Part shown: positions 33,666-42,820 of the stretch, in pieces
Position numbering within the stretch: the first letter of the stretch is position 1
How the letters are laid out: the number at the start of each line of letters is the position of its first letter
Origin: Clostridium sp. CAG:768
Lineage (GTDB): Bacteria; Cyanobacteriota; Vampirovibrionia; Gastranaerophilales; Gastranaerophilaceae
NCBI GenBank assembly: GCA_000437435.1
Contig: FR899627.1
Span: forward strand, 92,613-156,612
Length of the DNA stretch: 64,000 bases
Direction: 5' to 3'
Translations under genes and position numbers: made by a program
The notes under the pieces: generated by a model
Told to the model about the DNA's origin: nothing
Databases searched by the model: none
Seen by the model: only the letters and a program-made list of their open reading frames with translations

Positions 33666-34223
33666 TTATATTAACTCCTTTTTATTTATATCTTTTAATA
33701 ATGGTTGAACTTTGTCTTTTTCAGACAAAATAGGTTCAAAATCAATCTCCCAATCAATATTTATATCTTTGTCGCACCATAAAACACCTCTGTCTGCTTG
33801 AGGGGCATATTCCCCGCTTGCTTTGTATAAAAGCTCTGCTTCATCAGATAACACAACAAAACCATGAGCAAATCCTTCAGGGATAAATAACATATGTTTG
33901 TTTTCTTCTGACAATTCAACTTTTACATACTGACCAAAAGTTTCTGATTCAGGTCTTATATCTACTGCAACATCATAAATCCTACCGCGACCGCATCTTA
34001 CAAGTTTTGCCTGAGCATAAGGTTTCGCTTGATAATGCAGTCCTCTTAAAACATGGGCAGTTGATTTGGAATGATTATCCTGATTAAATTCTACCTCTAT
34101 CCCATTTGCATAAAAATCAGATTTTTTATAACTTTCCATAAAAAATCCACGATTATCACCAAAAACTTTTGGCTTAACTAAAATTATATCCTTAATCTTT
34201 TGCGGTTCAAATTCAAACGGCAT
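33666..34223 (-). CDS. rfbC: dTDP-4-dehydrorhamnose 3,5-epimerase
   Basis: This 185-residue cupin-fold enzyme performs the third step of dTDP-L-rhamnose synthesis. Motifs: KPKVFGDNRGFFMESYKKSD, FNQDNHSKSTAHVLRGLHYQ (catalytic His in LRGLHYQ), GRIYDVAVDIR and MLFIPEGFAHGFVVLSDEAE. It is the first gene of the minus-strand envelope-sugar operon. GGAAAGG precedes its ATG. Confidence 0.96.
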   Translation of the reverse strand: MPFEFEPQKIKDIILVKPKVFGDNRGFFMESYKKSDFYANGIEVEFNQDNHSKSTAHVLRGLHYQAKPYAQAKLVRCGRGRIYDVAVDIRPESETFGQYVKVELSEENKHMLFIPEGFAHGFVVLSDEAELLYKASGEYAPQADRGVLWCDKDINIDWEIDFEPILSEKDKVQPLLKDINKKELI

Positions 34224-34398
34224 TTTTATAACCTTTCCGATAAAAAATTTATTTTATCCTAACTACACTAGCTCCCTTTTATATAGATTTAAGTATCTTA
34301 TTTAAAATTATTATACATCAAAATTCTGATATTAACAAAGTGGGGAATAGATTTTTATTTATATAAAAAGATAATTATTTTTGTAATGAGGATTTTTT

Positions 34399-34941
34399 AT
34401 GAAAAATAAATTTAAAACTTTTTTTATTTTGTTTAACTTACTGCTTTTAACTCAAGGAATATCTTACGCTATGGAAAATAAAATTAAATTTGATAAAGAG
34501 ACATACTACCTGTCAAACCCTGACAGTGAAACAAAAAATTATGACTACCTTTTAAAAGATGAAAATATCGGGAATTGGCACACCAAAATCCAAATCACAA
34601 ATTTTCCTGATTTAACAAACCCGACAGATGCTGCCGCACAATATGCTCATGAAATTCAAGAAAAAACAAAGGGTGCATCAGTTTTAGTATATCCTGACGC
34701 TTCAATTGTCGGATATTTAACTTTCCCTGAAAATAAAGAATACTACGAATACAACACAGCAGTCTACCAAACATCAAAAGGGAAAGGACTAGACAGATTT
34801 TCTTATGCAAAACGATTTTACTCATCAGAACTTGGCGGACAAGAAGAAGCTCGAAAAAAAGCTATAGATTTTGCTGAAAAAAATAACAAAAAATACATGG
34901 AACTTGTAACTAAAGAAGCTCCAAAATATAAAGTTGATTAG
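34399..34941 (+). CDS. Secreted protein of unknown function
   Basis: This is a 180-residue protein with a signal peptide (MKNKFKTFFILFNLLLLTQG, then ISYA). The mature part has no recognised family. It has alternating strand-like stretches (WHTKIQITNFPDL; ASVLVYPDASIVGYLTF; YEYNTAVYQTSKGKGLDRFS) and a C-terminal Lys/Glu-rich helix. It stands alone between rfbC (divergent) and gyrA. GAGGA lies before the ATG. Confidence 0.65.
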   Translation: MKNKFKTFFILFNLLLLTQGISYAMENKIKFDKETYYLSNPDSETKNYDYLLKDENIGNWHTKIQITNFPDLTNPTDAAAQYAHEIQEKTKGASVLVYPDASIVGYLTFPENKEYYEYNTAVYQTSKGKGLDRFSYAKRFYSSELGGQEEARKKAIDFAEKNNKKYMELVTKEAPKYKVD

Positions 34942-35044
34942 AACTTAAATAGTTACTCTATGTAAAGAATAATTTTAAATTCGCACACAGATTATATTTG
35001 TGATACAATATCATTATATATAAAATTGATTTGAGGGAGAAATA

Positions 35045-37609
35045 ATGAGTAACCAACAAAATATGTTCGCGGATGGAAAAATTGTTCCTGTAAATATTAG
35101 AGAAGAAATGAAACGTTCATATATCGATTATGCAATGAGTGTAATCGTAGGTCGTGCATTACCGGATGTTCGTGACGGTCTAAAACCTGTTCACAGACGT
35201 ATTTTATATGCAATGAACGAACTTGGAATGACTCCTGACAAACCATTTAAGAAATGTGCACGTATTGTTGGTGAAGTTTTAGGTAAATACCACCCTCACG
35301 GTGATATAGCTGTATACGAAGCATTAGTTCGTATGGCTCAAGATTTTTCTACTCGTTACTTAACTGTAGACGGTCATGGTAACTTCGGTTCAGTTGACGG
35401 TGACGGTGCAGCTGCAATGCGTTATACTGAGGCTAGAATGCATAAAATTACCCAATCAATGCTTGCTGATATTGATTGTGAAACAGTTGAATTTGAACCA
35501 AACTTCGACGGTTCATTACAAGAACCTTCTGTATTACCAGTAAGACTTCCAATGCTTTTATTAAACGGCTGTTCAGGTATTGCAGTTGGTATGGCTACAA
35601 ATATTCCGCCTCATAACCTTTCTGAAATCGTTGACGGAACAATCGCTTTGATTGATAACCCTAACATTACCGTATCTGAACTTATGGAATATGTTAAAGG
35701 CCCTGATTTCCCAACAGCTGCAACAATTATAGGTTTAAGCGACATCAAACAGGCTTATGAAACAGGCAGAGGCTCTATCAAAATGCAGGCAGTTGCTAAC
35801 TTTGAAGAAATTGCAGGCGGCGGCGGACGTCAAGCTAGAACTGCTATTGTTGTTACAGAAATTCCTTATCAGGTAAACAAAGCTGTTTTAATCGAAAAAA
35901 TCGCAGAACTTGTTAAAGATCAAAGAATCACAGGTATTTCAGATATTCGTGATGAATCTGACAGAGAAGGTATGCGTATCGTAATTGAACTTAAACGTGA
36001 TGCGAAACCTGATGTTGTTAAAAATAATTTATTCAAATATACTCAACTTGCTACAACTTTCGGGGTTAATATGCTTGCATTATGTGGCAAACAACCTAGA
36101 TTGATGAATTTATACGAAGTATTATCAGAATTTGTAGAACACAGAGTTGAAATCGTTACAAGAAGAACTATTTTCTTCTTGAAAAAAGCTAAAATCAGAG
36201 CTCACATTTTGGCAGGTTTGATTATTGCACTAGGTTCTATTGATGAAGTAATTGAACTTATCAAAAAATCAAAAACAACCGATGATGCTAGAGTAGGTTT
36301 GATGAGCAGATTTGGTCTTGACGTTGATCAATCTAACGCAATTTTAGAAATGCAATTAAGAAGATTGACAGGATTGGAACAAGACAAAGTTAAAGCTGAA
36401 TATGATGAATTAGTTAAGAAAATTGCTGAATATGAAGATATTCTTGCAAGCCGCCAAAAAATTCTTAATATTATCAAAGGTGAACTTTTAGAAGATAAAG
36501 AAAAATACGGCGATGATAGAAAAACTCAAATCTTACCTGAACAAGGTGAAGTTACAATTGAAGATTTAACTCCAAATACTCCTATGGCAGTATTTATTAC
36601 TCACCAAGGATATTTGAAACGTATTTCTTTAGATACATTTGAAAGACAAAATCGTGCAACTCGCGGCAAATCAGGTATTAAAACAAAAGAAGATGATGAC
36701 ATTCAACATTTCTTCACAGCAATGATGCATGATAAAGTATTATTCTTCTCATCTAAAGGAACAGTTTACAGCTTGAATGTCTATGACTTCCCAGAAGGCG
36801 GACGTCAAGCAAAAGGCTTACCTATCGTAAATGTGCTTCCAATTGATCAGGATGAAAGAATTACAGCAGTTGTACCAGTAAGTCAGTTCTCTCATGAATT
36901 GAACTTGATAATGCTTACTAAAAAAGGTTATATCAAACGTATCGAATTAGATAACTTTGTAAACATTAGAAGAAACGGTATTATCGCTATCGGACTAGAA
37001 GAAAATGATGAATTGAATTGGGTAAAATTAGCAACTGCAAGAGATGAAATCATTATCGGTACATCTTGCGGTATGGCTATTCGCTTCCCAATTGAAGATT
37101 TAAGACCGCTAGGCAGAAGTGCAAGAGGTGTTACTTCTATGAAATTACGCACAGGCGATGAAATCGTAGGTTGCGACATCGTTCCTCGTGATTACGATGC
37201 TGATTTACTTGTAGTTACATCTGATGGTTTCGGTAAACGTACAAAATTATCAGAATTCAGAAGTCAAAATAGAGGCGGAATAGGTCTTATCGCAACTAAA
37301 TTCAAATCAACTTCATCAAAACTTGTTGCATTGACTATCGTAAAAGAATCTGATGATATTATGATGGTAACTGCAAACGGCGTTGTAACAAGATTGAATG
37401 CCGGCTCAATTTCTCGTCAGGGACGTCCAGCAACAGGCGTAAGAGCTCAAAACTTAACAGAAAATGATACAGTTGTATCTGTAAACAAAATCTTAAATCC
37501 AGATGAAGATGAACAGGTAAAAAAAGATGTAGCAGCTATGGACGCTGAAGATGCTCAAAATAATGTATCACAGACAAGCCTGTTAGAGAACAACAATTCA
37601 GAAGAATAA
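35045..37609 (+). CDS. gyrA: DNA gyrase subunit A
   Basis: This is the DNA-cleaving subunit of gyrase, 854 residues. The N-terminal winged helix/tower shows YIDYAMSVIVGRALPDVRDG, LKPVHRRILYAM, the quinolone-region YHPHGDIAVYEALVRMAQDF and the catalytic tyrosine in AAAMRYTEARM. The C-terminal beta-pinwheel follows from about residue 510. The gyrase box reads RQNRATRGKSGIK instead of QRRGGKG, a variant I associate with cyanobacterial GyrA, which argues for gyrase and not ParC in this lineage. The ATG at 35045 has GAGGGAG upstream. gyrB is not in the window. Confidence 0.93.
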   Translation: MSNQQNMFADGKIVPVNIREEMKRSYIDYAMSVIVGRALPDVRDGLKPVHRRILYAMNELGMTPDKPFKKCARIVGEVLGKYHPHGDIAVYEALVRMAQDFSTRYLTVDGHGNFGSVDGDGAAAMRYTEARMHKITQSMLADIDCETVEFEPNFDGSLQEPSVLPVRLPMLLLNGCSGIAVGMATNIPPHNLSEIVDGTIALIDNPNITVSELMEYVKGPDFPTAATIIGLSDIKQAYETGRGSIKMQAVANFEEIAGGGGRQARTAIVVTEIPYQVNKAVLIEKIAELVKDQRITGISDIRDESDREGMRIVIELKRDAKPDVVKNNLFKYTQLATTFGVNMLALCGKQPRLMNLYEVLSEFVEHRVEIVTRRTIFFLKKAKIRAHILAGLIIALGSIDEVIELIKKSKTTDDARVGLMSRFGLDVDQSNAILEMQLRRLTGLEQDKVKAEYDELVKKIAEYEDILASRQKILNIIKGELLEDKEKYGDDRKTQILPEQGEVTIEDLTPNTPMAVFITHQGYLKRISLDTFERQNRATRGKSGIKTKEDDDIQHFFTAMMHDKVLFFSSKGTVYSLNVYDFPEGGRQAKGLPIVNVLPIDQDERITAVVPVSQFSHELNLIMLTKKGYIKRIELDNFVNIRRNGIIAIGLEENDELNWVKLATARDEIIIGTSCGMAIRFPIEDLRPLGRSARGVTSMKLRTGDEIVGCDIVPRDYDADLLVVTSDGFGKRTKLSEFRSQNRGGIGLIATKFKSTSSKLVALTIVKESDDIMMVTANGVVTRLNAGSISRQGRPATGVRAQNLTENDTVVSVNKILNPDEDEQVKKDVAAMDAEDAQNNVSQTSLLENNNSEE

Positions 37610-37632
37610 TAAATTCAATAAATAAAATAAAT

Positions 37633-37667
37633 AAAAATAGTGTCTGTATATGACACTATTTTTTTTA
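37633..37667. terminator. Bidirectional terminator between gyrA and the retropepsin gene
   Basis: A 12-bp stem AAAAATAGTGTC / GACACTATTTTT is followed by further Ts. Confidence 0.88.
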
Positions 37668-37681
37668 AGGCATTATAAAAT

Positions 37682-38833
37682 TTAATTCACACTTCTTATT
37701 GTAATTACTTGTCGTTGTCTATCTACATAATAATCAGTTTTTTCTAAAATATCATTCCCTATTATACCGTCAAAAGCTTTATTGTCAGTTGGCATAATAA
37801 ATGTTTTCAAATCTTTGAATTCAGAACTGCCTAATTTAATATTCAAATTAGCAATAGGAGTAACTGTTTTTGTTCCGTTCGCAGATTGAGAAATTCCAAA
37901 AATGTTAGTTTTTACAGGGATATGACTCTTTTTTATAAAATTGCCATAGACAACAGACGATGTTGCACCAGTATCAATTATAAATTTTGCAGGATAACCA
38001 TTGACTGAAACATTTACAAGCATTAACCCATTTAGATTTTTAAAAGGAATACTTTCACTTTTGAATTGAGATGACGAGTGATAAGGTTTCCCTGTAATTT
38101 CAAAATACTTAGATTTTGCATCTGTAGCACCATTTATATCAAGTTTTGCAGTTTTTGCATAATATTCAGCAGCTAAATCTTTTTTTCCGATTTTTTGATA
38201 CAAAGATGCAAGCATATATAAATCATAAGAGTTATTGCTGAATTTTTCTGCAGCCTCTTTTCTGTATTTTAAAGCGTTATTATAATCTCCTTTATTTTCA
38301 TAAATTGAAGCAATCGTAGCCCAAGCTATTTCATATCCTGGGATTAAATCTTTTAATTCTAAAAACAAATTTATAGCTTCATCATCTTTCCCGATATTTG
38401 CATAAAAATTTGCAAGAGAAATCTTATAATCAACGTTATCAGGTGAATATTTTACAGCATTTTTCAAATATAATTCTGTATTATCTCTATCACCCAAATT
38501 GTAATATACAAGACTTAATAAATAATTACTAAAAGCATCTTGCGGATTTAATTTTAAAAGTTTCATACAAGTTTGCTCAGCCTGATATAATTCATTTGAA
38601 TTCATCTGAACATTATATTTTAAAATATAAAAATCCCTTGCAATATCACGAGGTGGATTACCCTCAAGTAATTTTTCAGCTTCCTGCAAATTTGCATTTC
38701 GAAAAGCATCTTGAGCCGCAATATAATTTTTATGCATTTGAATATTTTCCTGATACATAGAATATCCGACAAATGCACCGATAACTCCTAATACAAGAAT
38801 ACAGCTGATTATTATTGATTGTTTAAAATCCAT
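37682..38833 (-). CDS. Membrane-anchored TPR protein with C-terminal retropepsin-like aspartic protease domain
   Basis: This is a 383-residue protein. One N-terminal membrane helix (SIIISCILVLGVIGAFVGYS) is followed by about six TPR repeats (residues 35-240, for example DAFSNYLLSLVYYNLGDRDN). A clan AA aspartyl protease domain then runs from about residue 265: MLVNVSVNGYPAKFIIDTGA (catalytic DTGA), TSSVVYG, and the second signature FDGIIGNDILEKTDYYVD. Retropepsins work as dimers. The topology places the protease in the periplasm. It is the third gene of a minus-strand operon with a lipoprotein and a large TPR protein. Confidence 0.82.
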   Translation of the reverse strand: MDFKQSIIISCILVLGVIGAFVGYSMYQENIQMHKNYIAAQDAFRNANLQEAEKLLEGNPPRDIARDFYILKYNVQMNSNELYQAEQTCMKLLKLNPQDAFSNYLLSLVYYNLGDRDNTELYLKNAVKYSPDNVDYKISLANFYANIGKDDEAINLFLELKDLIPGYEIAWATIASIYENKGDYNNALKYRKEAAEKFSNNSYDLYMLASLYQKIGKKDLAAEYYAKTAKLDINGATDAKSKYFEITGKPYHSSSQFKSESIPFKNLNGLMLVNVSVNGYPAKFIIDTGATSSVVYGNFIKKSHIPVKTNIFGISQSANGTKTVTPIANLNIKLGSSEFKDLKTFIMPTDNKAFDGIIGNDILEKTDYYVDRQRQVITIRSVN

Positions 38834-38875
38834 TCATCTTCCCCTGATTTTTGAAAAAGTATAATATAACTCAAA

Positions 38876-39286
38876 TTATTTTGCAACATAGAATTCTGCA
38901 GATGCAAAAATCTTATGCGGATTGTCTTTTGAATACACACGCATAAAATAATATCCATCTTCATTCAAGACAAAATAATCTGTAAAGTAGTTTACTTCTT
39001 CATCTTTTAATCGAATATTTCTTGTCTGAATTAGATTATATCCAAATTGACCATATTTATTATCTTTCTTTATTATTTGAATATAAAGATATCTTGATTC
39101 AACTTTTTTAGGCATAAGAATTAAATAATAAATTCTTGAACCTCTTTGAAAAACCGTTGAAGAATCATAAATATTTTTTTCTGTAATCGGATATTTATTA
39201 AAAAGAATAGAAGCTCTATCCTTTACACAGGCTGTTGTTACAAATATCAAAAATAACGCTAGACAAGATAATATTAATTTTTTCAT
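38876..39286 (-). CDS. Lipoprotein of unknown function
   Basis: This is a 136-residue predicted lipoprotein. The signal peptide ends in a lipobox-like VTTAC with Cys at residue 20. The mature part has a beta-rich pattern (RIYYLILMPKKVESRYLYIQ; YFTDYFVLNEDGYYFMRVYS) that may form a small beta-sandwich. Its ATG overlaps the stop of the upstream TPR gene (ATGA), so translation is coupled. Confidence 0.75.
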   Translation of the reverse strand: MKKLILSCLALFLIFVTTACVKDRASILFNKYPITEKNIYDSSTVFQRGSRIYYLILMPKKVESRYLYIQIIKKDNKYGQFGYNLIQTRNIRLKDEEVNYFTDYFVLNEDGYYFMRVYSKDNPHKIFASAEFYVAK

Positions 39287-41337
39287 TTTTCCAGATTTTT
39301 AATTTTTTGTTGAACAACATTAGCTAAATCTTCATCTTTAGTTTGAGTTAAGAAGATTTTATAATTATTCAATGCTTCTTTTTTATTATTATCCTGTTCA
39401 TAAGCAAGCCCTAAAGCATAATACGCATAGCTGTAATTTGGATTTAGAGTTGTTACTCGGTGGAAACATTCTTTTGCTTTGTTATTATTTTTTTCGTTTG
39501 CGTAAACTAATCCCAAGTTAAACCAACCATCAGCATAGTTAGGATTTACTATAATAGATTTTTTATAAAAATTAAGTGCATTTTTATTATCATTTTTTAA
39601 TTTATAGATATTACCTATTTTTAGTAAAGTCACATCATCAGAAGGATTAATTTTCAAAGCATCTTGGTAATTATGTATTGCAACATCATAATTTTTCTTT
39701 TTATAATTTTCATCACCAATTGCAATTAAGTTTTTATTTTGTTCACTATCTGCAACTTCACCAGCTTTTGCATTATCCATTGATAATGATATTTCTTTTA
39801 TATCACTTGTGTTTTTACCTGAAGTAGAATTTGGAGAATCAGTAGATTTTATATCAGTTGCTTTTTGAGTCATTGAGATAAATTCAGCATATTCATTACT
39901 ATACTGTATTTTTTCAGGCGACATTGAAATTGCTTTTTCATAATATTCTGAAGCTTTATCGTTAATTCCACAAGCCCTGTATGATTTTGCAAGTCCATAA
40001 TATGCGTAACTGTCTTTAGTACCTCTTTCAATCGCTCTTTCAAAAGTTTCAGTTGCTAAAGAATAATTATGTGCCTGCAAGTATTCATCACCTAATGCTA
40101 CAAGAGCAGATGTGAGATTTTTTTGAATATTTGCATCATCTTTTGTAGTCAAAAGTTCTGTATAAATAGGTATTGCTTCATTGTAATTTTTCATTGCATG
40201 CAATACTAATGCCTTATTATATTTTATATTATAATCATCTTTTTTTACTAAAAGAACTGCATCATAATATTTTAAAGCATTTGGATAATCTTTTTTCAAA
40301 TGATAACATTCAGCTAAATCAGCTTCTAAATCAACATCTTTTTTATCCTTTTGCAATTCAAGAGCTTTTTCATAATTTGCAATTGTATCATCTAATTTAT
40401 TAAGTCTTTTATAGACAACACCGATATTTTGGTAAGCTCTAGAATCATTTGGATAATTTGCTATATAAATTTTATAATTCTCAATAGCAGCTTCATCTTG
40501 TCCCATATCAGCTAAAAGATTACCATAATCAAATCTTATGGAATGCAAAGCTGGTTGTTGCCTAAATACAACATCATATTGTTTTAAAGCCAAATCATTT
40601 TTCCCTAATTCTTGATATGACATAGCCAAATTAATATGAGCTGATGTATTTTCAGGATCAGCATCAACAGCTTTTTCTAAAAATTCAGATGCTTTTTGAT
40701 AATTTTTAACTTCATATAATGCAAGTCCGTAATTAGAAAAATCATTAAATCCTGACGGATTTCTCATGTATAAATTTTCATATTCATTTACAGCATTCTC
40801 ATAGCTACCGTCACTGATATAAGATGCTGCAAGATTTTCTCTTGCTTCCCAGTGCTGAGAATATGTTGATAAAAATTTATTGTAATTTTCTATAGCTGAT
40901 TTATAATCTCTTAATTGATATTGAACATTTGCTATATTTAAGTAGTTATAAAGATATTCAGGGCACATTTCCATAACTTTGTTATAGGCCTTCAAAGCTT
41001 CAAGATATTTTCCTTGATTTTCATAAATACTGCCTATACTAATATAAATATATCCGTCAGTAGGTTTTAATTCAGCGACTTTAGCATAAGTTGCCAAAGC
41101 TTTTTCATATTCCCCCATCTCGCTATACACACCAGCTAGTTTTGTGTATATCATTACATCGTTTGCAGAAATATTTAAAGCCTGCTGTAATTTACTTACA
41201 GCTGTTGCATAATCTTCTTTATACTCTGCAGAACATGCCTGTTGATATAGAGAATTTGCTTCTGGAACCATTGAAAATCCAGGAGTACCTGAAAACATAA
41301 AAACTAATAATGCCGAAACTAATAACTTCTTATTTAT
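39283..41337 (-). CDS. Large periplasmic TPR protein, apparent AUA start
   Basis: About 684 residues with some 16-17 TPR repeats (for example YISIGSIYENQGKYLEALKA; YYALGLAYEQDNNKKEALNN), an unstructured Ser/Thr linker near residue 500, and more TPRs to the end. The first standard ATG (41298) would start inside a signal peptide. Thirteen codons upstream the frame reads NKKLLVSALLVFMFSGTPGF, preceded by ATA at 41337 with TTAGGAG about nine bases before it. An in-frame TAG lies just upstream, so ATA is the only candidate giving a whole signal peptide. The alternatives are a start at 41298 or a sequencing error. It heads the operon with the lipoprotein and retropepsin genes. Confidence 0.72.
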   Translation of the reverse strand: MNKKLLVSALLVFMFSGTPGFSMVPEANSLYQQACSAEYKEDYATAVSKLQQALNISANDVMIYTKLAGVYSEMGEYEKALATYAKVAELKPTDGYIYISIGSIYENQGKYLEALKAYNKVMEMCPEYLYNYLNIANVQYQLRDYKSAIENYNKFLSTYSQHWEARENLAASYISDGSYENAVNEYENLYMRNPSGFNDFSNYGLALYEVKNYQKASEFLEKAVDADPENTSAHINLAMSYQELGKNDLALKQYDVVFRQQPALHSIRFDYGNLLADMGQDEAAIENYKIYIANYPNDSRAYQNIGVVYKRLNKLDDTIANYEKALELQKDKKDVDLEADLAECYHLKKDYPNALKYYDAVLLVKKDDYNIKYNKALVLHAMKNYNEAIPIYTELLTTKDDANIQKNLTSALVALGDEYLQAHNYSLATETFERAIERGTKDSYAYYGLAKSYRACGINDKASEYYEKAISMSPEKIQYSNEYAEFISMTQKATDIKSTDSPNSTSGKNTSDIKEISLSMDNAKAGEVADSEQNKNLIAIGDENYKKKNYDVAIHNYQDALKINPSDDVTLLKIGNIYKLKNDNKNALNFYKKSIIVNPNYADGWFNLGLVYANEKNNNKAKECFHRVTTLNPNYSYAYYALGLAYEQDNNKKEALNNYKIFLTQTKDEDLANVVQQKIKNLEK

Positions 41338-41386
41338 AGTGCCACTCTCCTAATCTTTTTTGTTATATTGATATTATACCAAAAAA

Positions 41387-42301
41387 TTATATTTGTGTAA
41401 AACTATGAGAATATATTTCGTTATTTAACAATATTCTTGCAGTTTTAATAACTTTTAGTTGTTCTAAATCTTCTTTATCAAATTCTATATCATCAAGCTC
41501 TCCAAAATTTGATATCATATCCGAAAGATTAACATACAATTTATCCAATTGAGATTTTGGAGAATTCATTTCAAGCATTTTTAAAATTCTTATTAATTCA
41601 TCATCTTTTGCATCAATTATTGCAGCATCAAGTCCTGCTCCAAAAGCTAATGATGCATATACTCTGTTTATTAAAGGTCTTAAATCCTTAGGGCAACCAT
41701 TTGAAACATTAGATAAACCAATTACAGTTTTTACAGGAGGATCAAAACTTTCTTTAATCATTTTAATAGTATTTATAGCCTCAATCCCTTGAGATTGGTC
41801 AACACAAATCGGTAATATCAAAGGATCAAAAAATAATTTTTCGTTATCAATACCTTTTTCCAAGCATTTTTCGTAAATATTAAATGCAATCTCTAAACGA
41901 CCATCAGCATCTTTAGGAATACCATTTTCTTTAGAAAGTGTCAAAGCAATAAGATTACTACCATATTCGATTGCTAACCCGCCAATTTTTTCAATACGAT
42001 CATCATCTAAAGAAATACTATTTATAAAAGTTTTTCCACCAAATATCTCAAGACCTTTTTTCATCTCTTCTGAATTTGTAGTATCAAAAGAAATTCCACA
42101 CTCACTATTATTTTGAATAATTTTTGCAAGCCAAGGAAGAACATCTATTAAATCAGATTTTGCAGGTCCAACATTCAAATCAATATAATCCATTTTGTTC
42201 TGAGCATTAATTAAGTCTAAAACAAAATTTTCATCACGTTTGATAAGTGCTTCCCTAACAATTTTTGAAATAACATGAATATTTTCACCAATTAAAATCA
42301 T
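41387..42301 (-). CDS. Methyltetrahydrofolate:corrinoid methyltransferase-like pterin-binding protein
   Basis: This is a 304-residue TIM-barrel protein of the dihydropteroate-synthase/MeTr family. It has ILIGENIHVISKIVREAL, the pterin-binding YIDLNVGPAKSD, ISFDTTNSEEMKKGL, LFFDPLILPICVD and KTVIGLSNVSNGCPKDLRPL (with the Asn typical of AcsE/MtgA and not DHPS). It would transfer the methyl group of CH3-THF to a corrinoid protein. No corrinoid protein, CO dehydrogenase or metH is in the window, so the partner is unknown. It is predicted leaderless: TGC-TAATAT lies six bases before the ATG. Confidence 0.8.
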   Translation of the reverse strand: MILIGENIHVISKIVREALIKRDENFVLDLINAQNKMDYIDLNVGPAKSDLIDVLPWLAKIIQNNSECGISFDTTNSEEMKKGLEIFGGKTFINSISLDDDRIEKIGGLAIEYGSNLIALTLSKENGIPKDADGRLEIAFNIYEKCLEKGIDNEKLFFDPLILPICVDQSQGIEAINTIKMIKESFDPPVKTVIGLSNVSNGCPKDLRPLINRVYASLAFGAGLDAAIIDAKDDELIRILKMLEMNSPKSQLDKLYVNLSDMISNFGELDDIEFDKEDLEQLKVIKTARILLNNEIYSHSFTQI

Positions 42302-42307
42302 AGATAA

Positions 42308-42316
42308 ATATTAGCA
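42308..42316 (-). promoter_or_regulatory. Extended -10 promoter of the methyltransferase gene, leaderless
   Basis: The minus strand reads TGC-TAATAT, then TTATCT, then ATG, with no ribosome binding site. Confidence 0.55.
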
Positions 42317-42559
42317 TAAACAAAAATTAAAAGATTATACTATCAGGCAATTGAAAAATTCTTTTACTACAATTACCATTAGTATGTCGATACTGCATCT
42401 AAAAATATTTACAAAAATTTACAGTTATTTTTTGGCGATATTATTCAATTTCGCCCTCAGCTACAATTTCAGCCACTAGAAAAGTAAGTCAACATATGTT
42501 ATAATTTGTACATGAATTATATATGGGGTCACTAATTGCAAACTAAAAGGAGTAGGTCT

Positions 42560-42721
42560 ATGACAGTGTTAGCATCTAAAACAACAAAGGAAAAAAGGAT
42601 TAAATCTAAATTTAACGACGAATTTGAAAACTATTTAAAAAATCAATGTTTAAAAACAACATTCAACGGTCTTGAAATTGAAACATTCTCTTGGTACAAA
42701 AAAGTATTAGGTTTAATTTAA
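42560..42721 (+). CDS. Small basic protein of unknown function
   Basis: A 53-residue lysine-rich protein (MTVLASKTTKEKRIKSKFND, then EFENYLKNQCLKTTFNGLEI, ending WYKKVLGLI). The ATG at 42560 has AAAAGGAG eight bases upstream. A TTG at 42536 is upstream of that site. A terminator follows. It is a single-gene unit, and no family is recognised. Confidence 0.55.
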   Translation: MTVLASKTTKEKRIKSKFNDEFENYLKNQCLKTTFNGLEIETFSWYKKVLGLI

Positions 42722-42765
42722 TCTGATTAGGATTTTAAGGGATATTAAAAATTTTTCAAACTAAG

Positions 42766-42796
42766 AACCCAACAGTCATCGAATGTTGGGGTTTTG
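42766..42796 (+). terminator. Terminator after the 53-residue gene
   Basis: A stem AACCCAACA / TGTTGGGGTT is followed by TTTTGGTTT. The T tract is imperfect. Confidence 0.65.
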
Positions 42797-42820
42797 GTTT
42801 GCTTGTAATAAACTATAACT

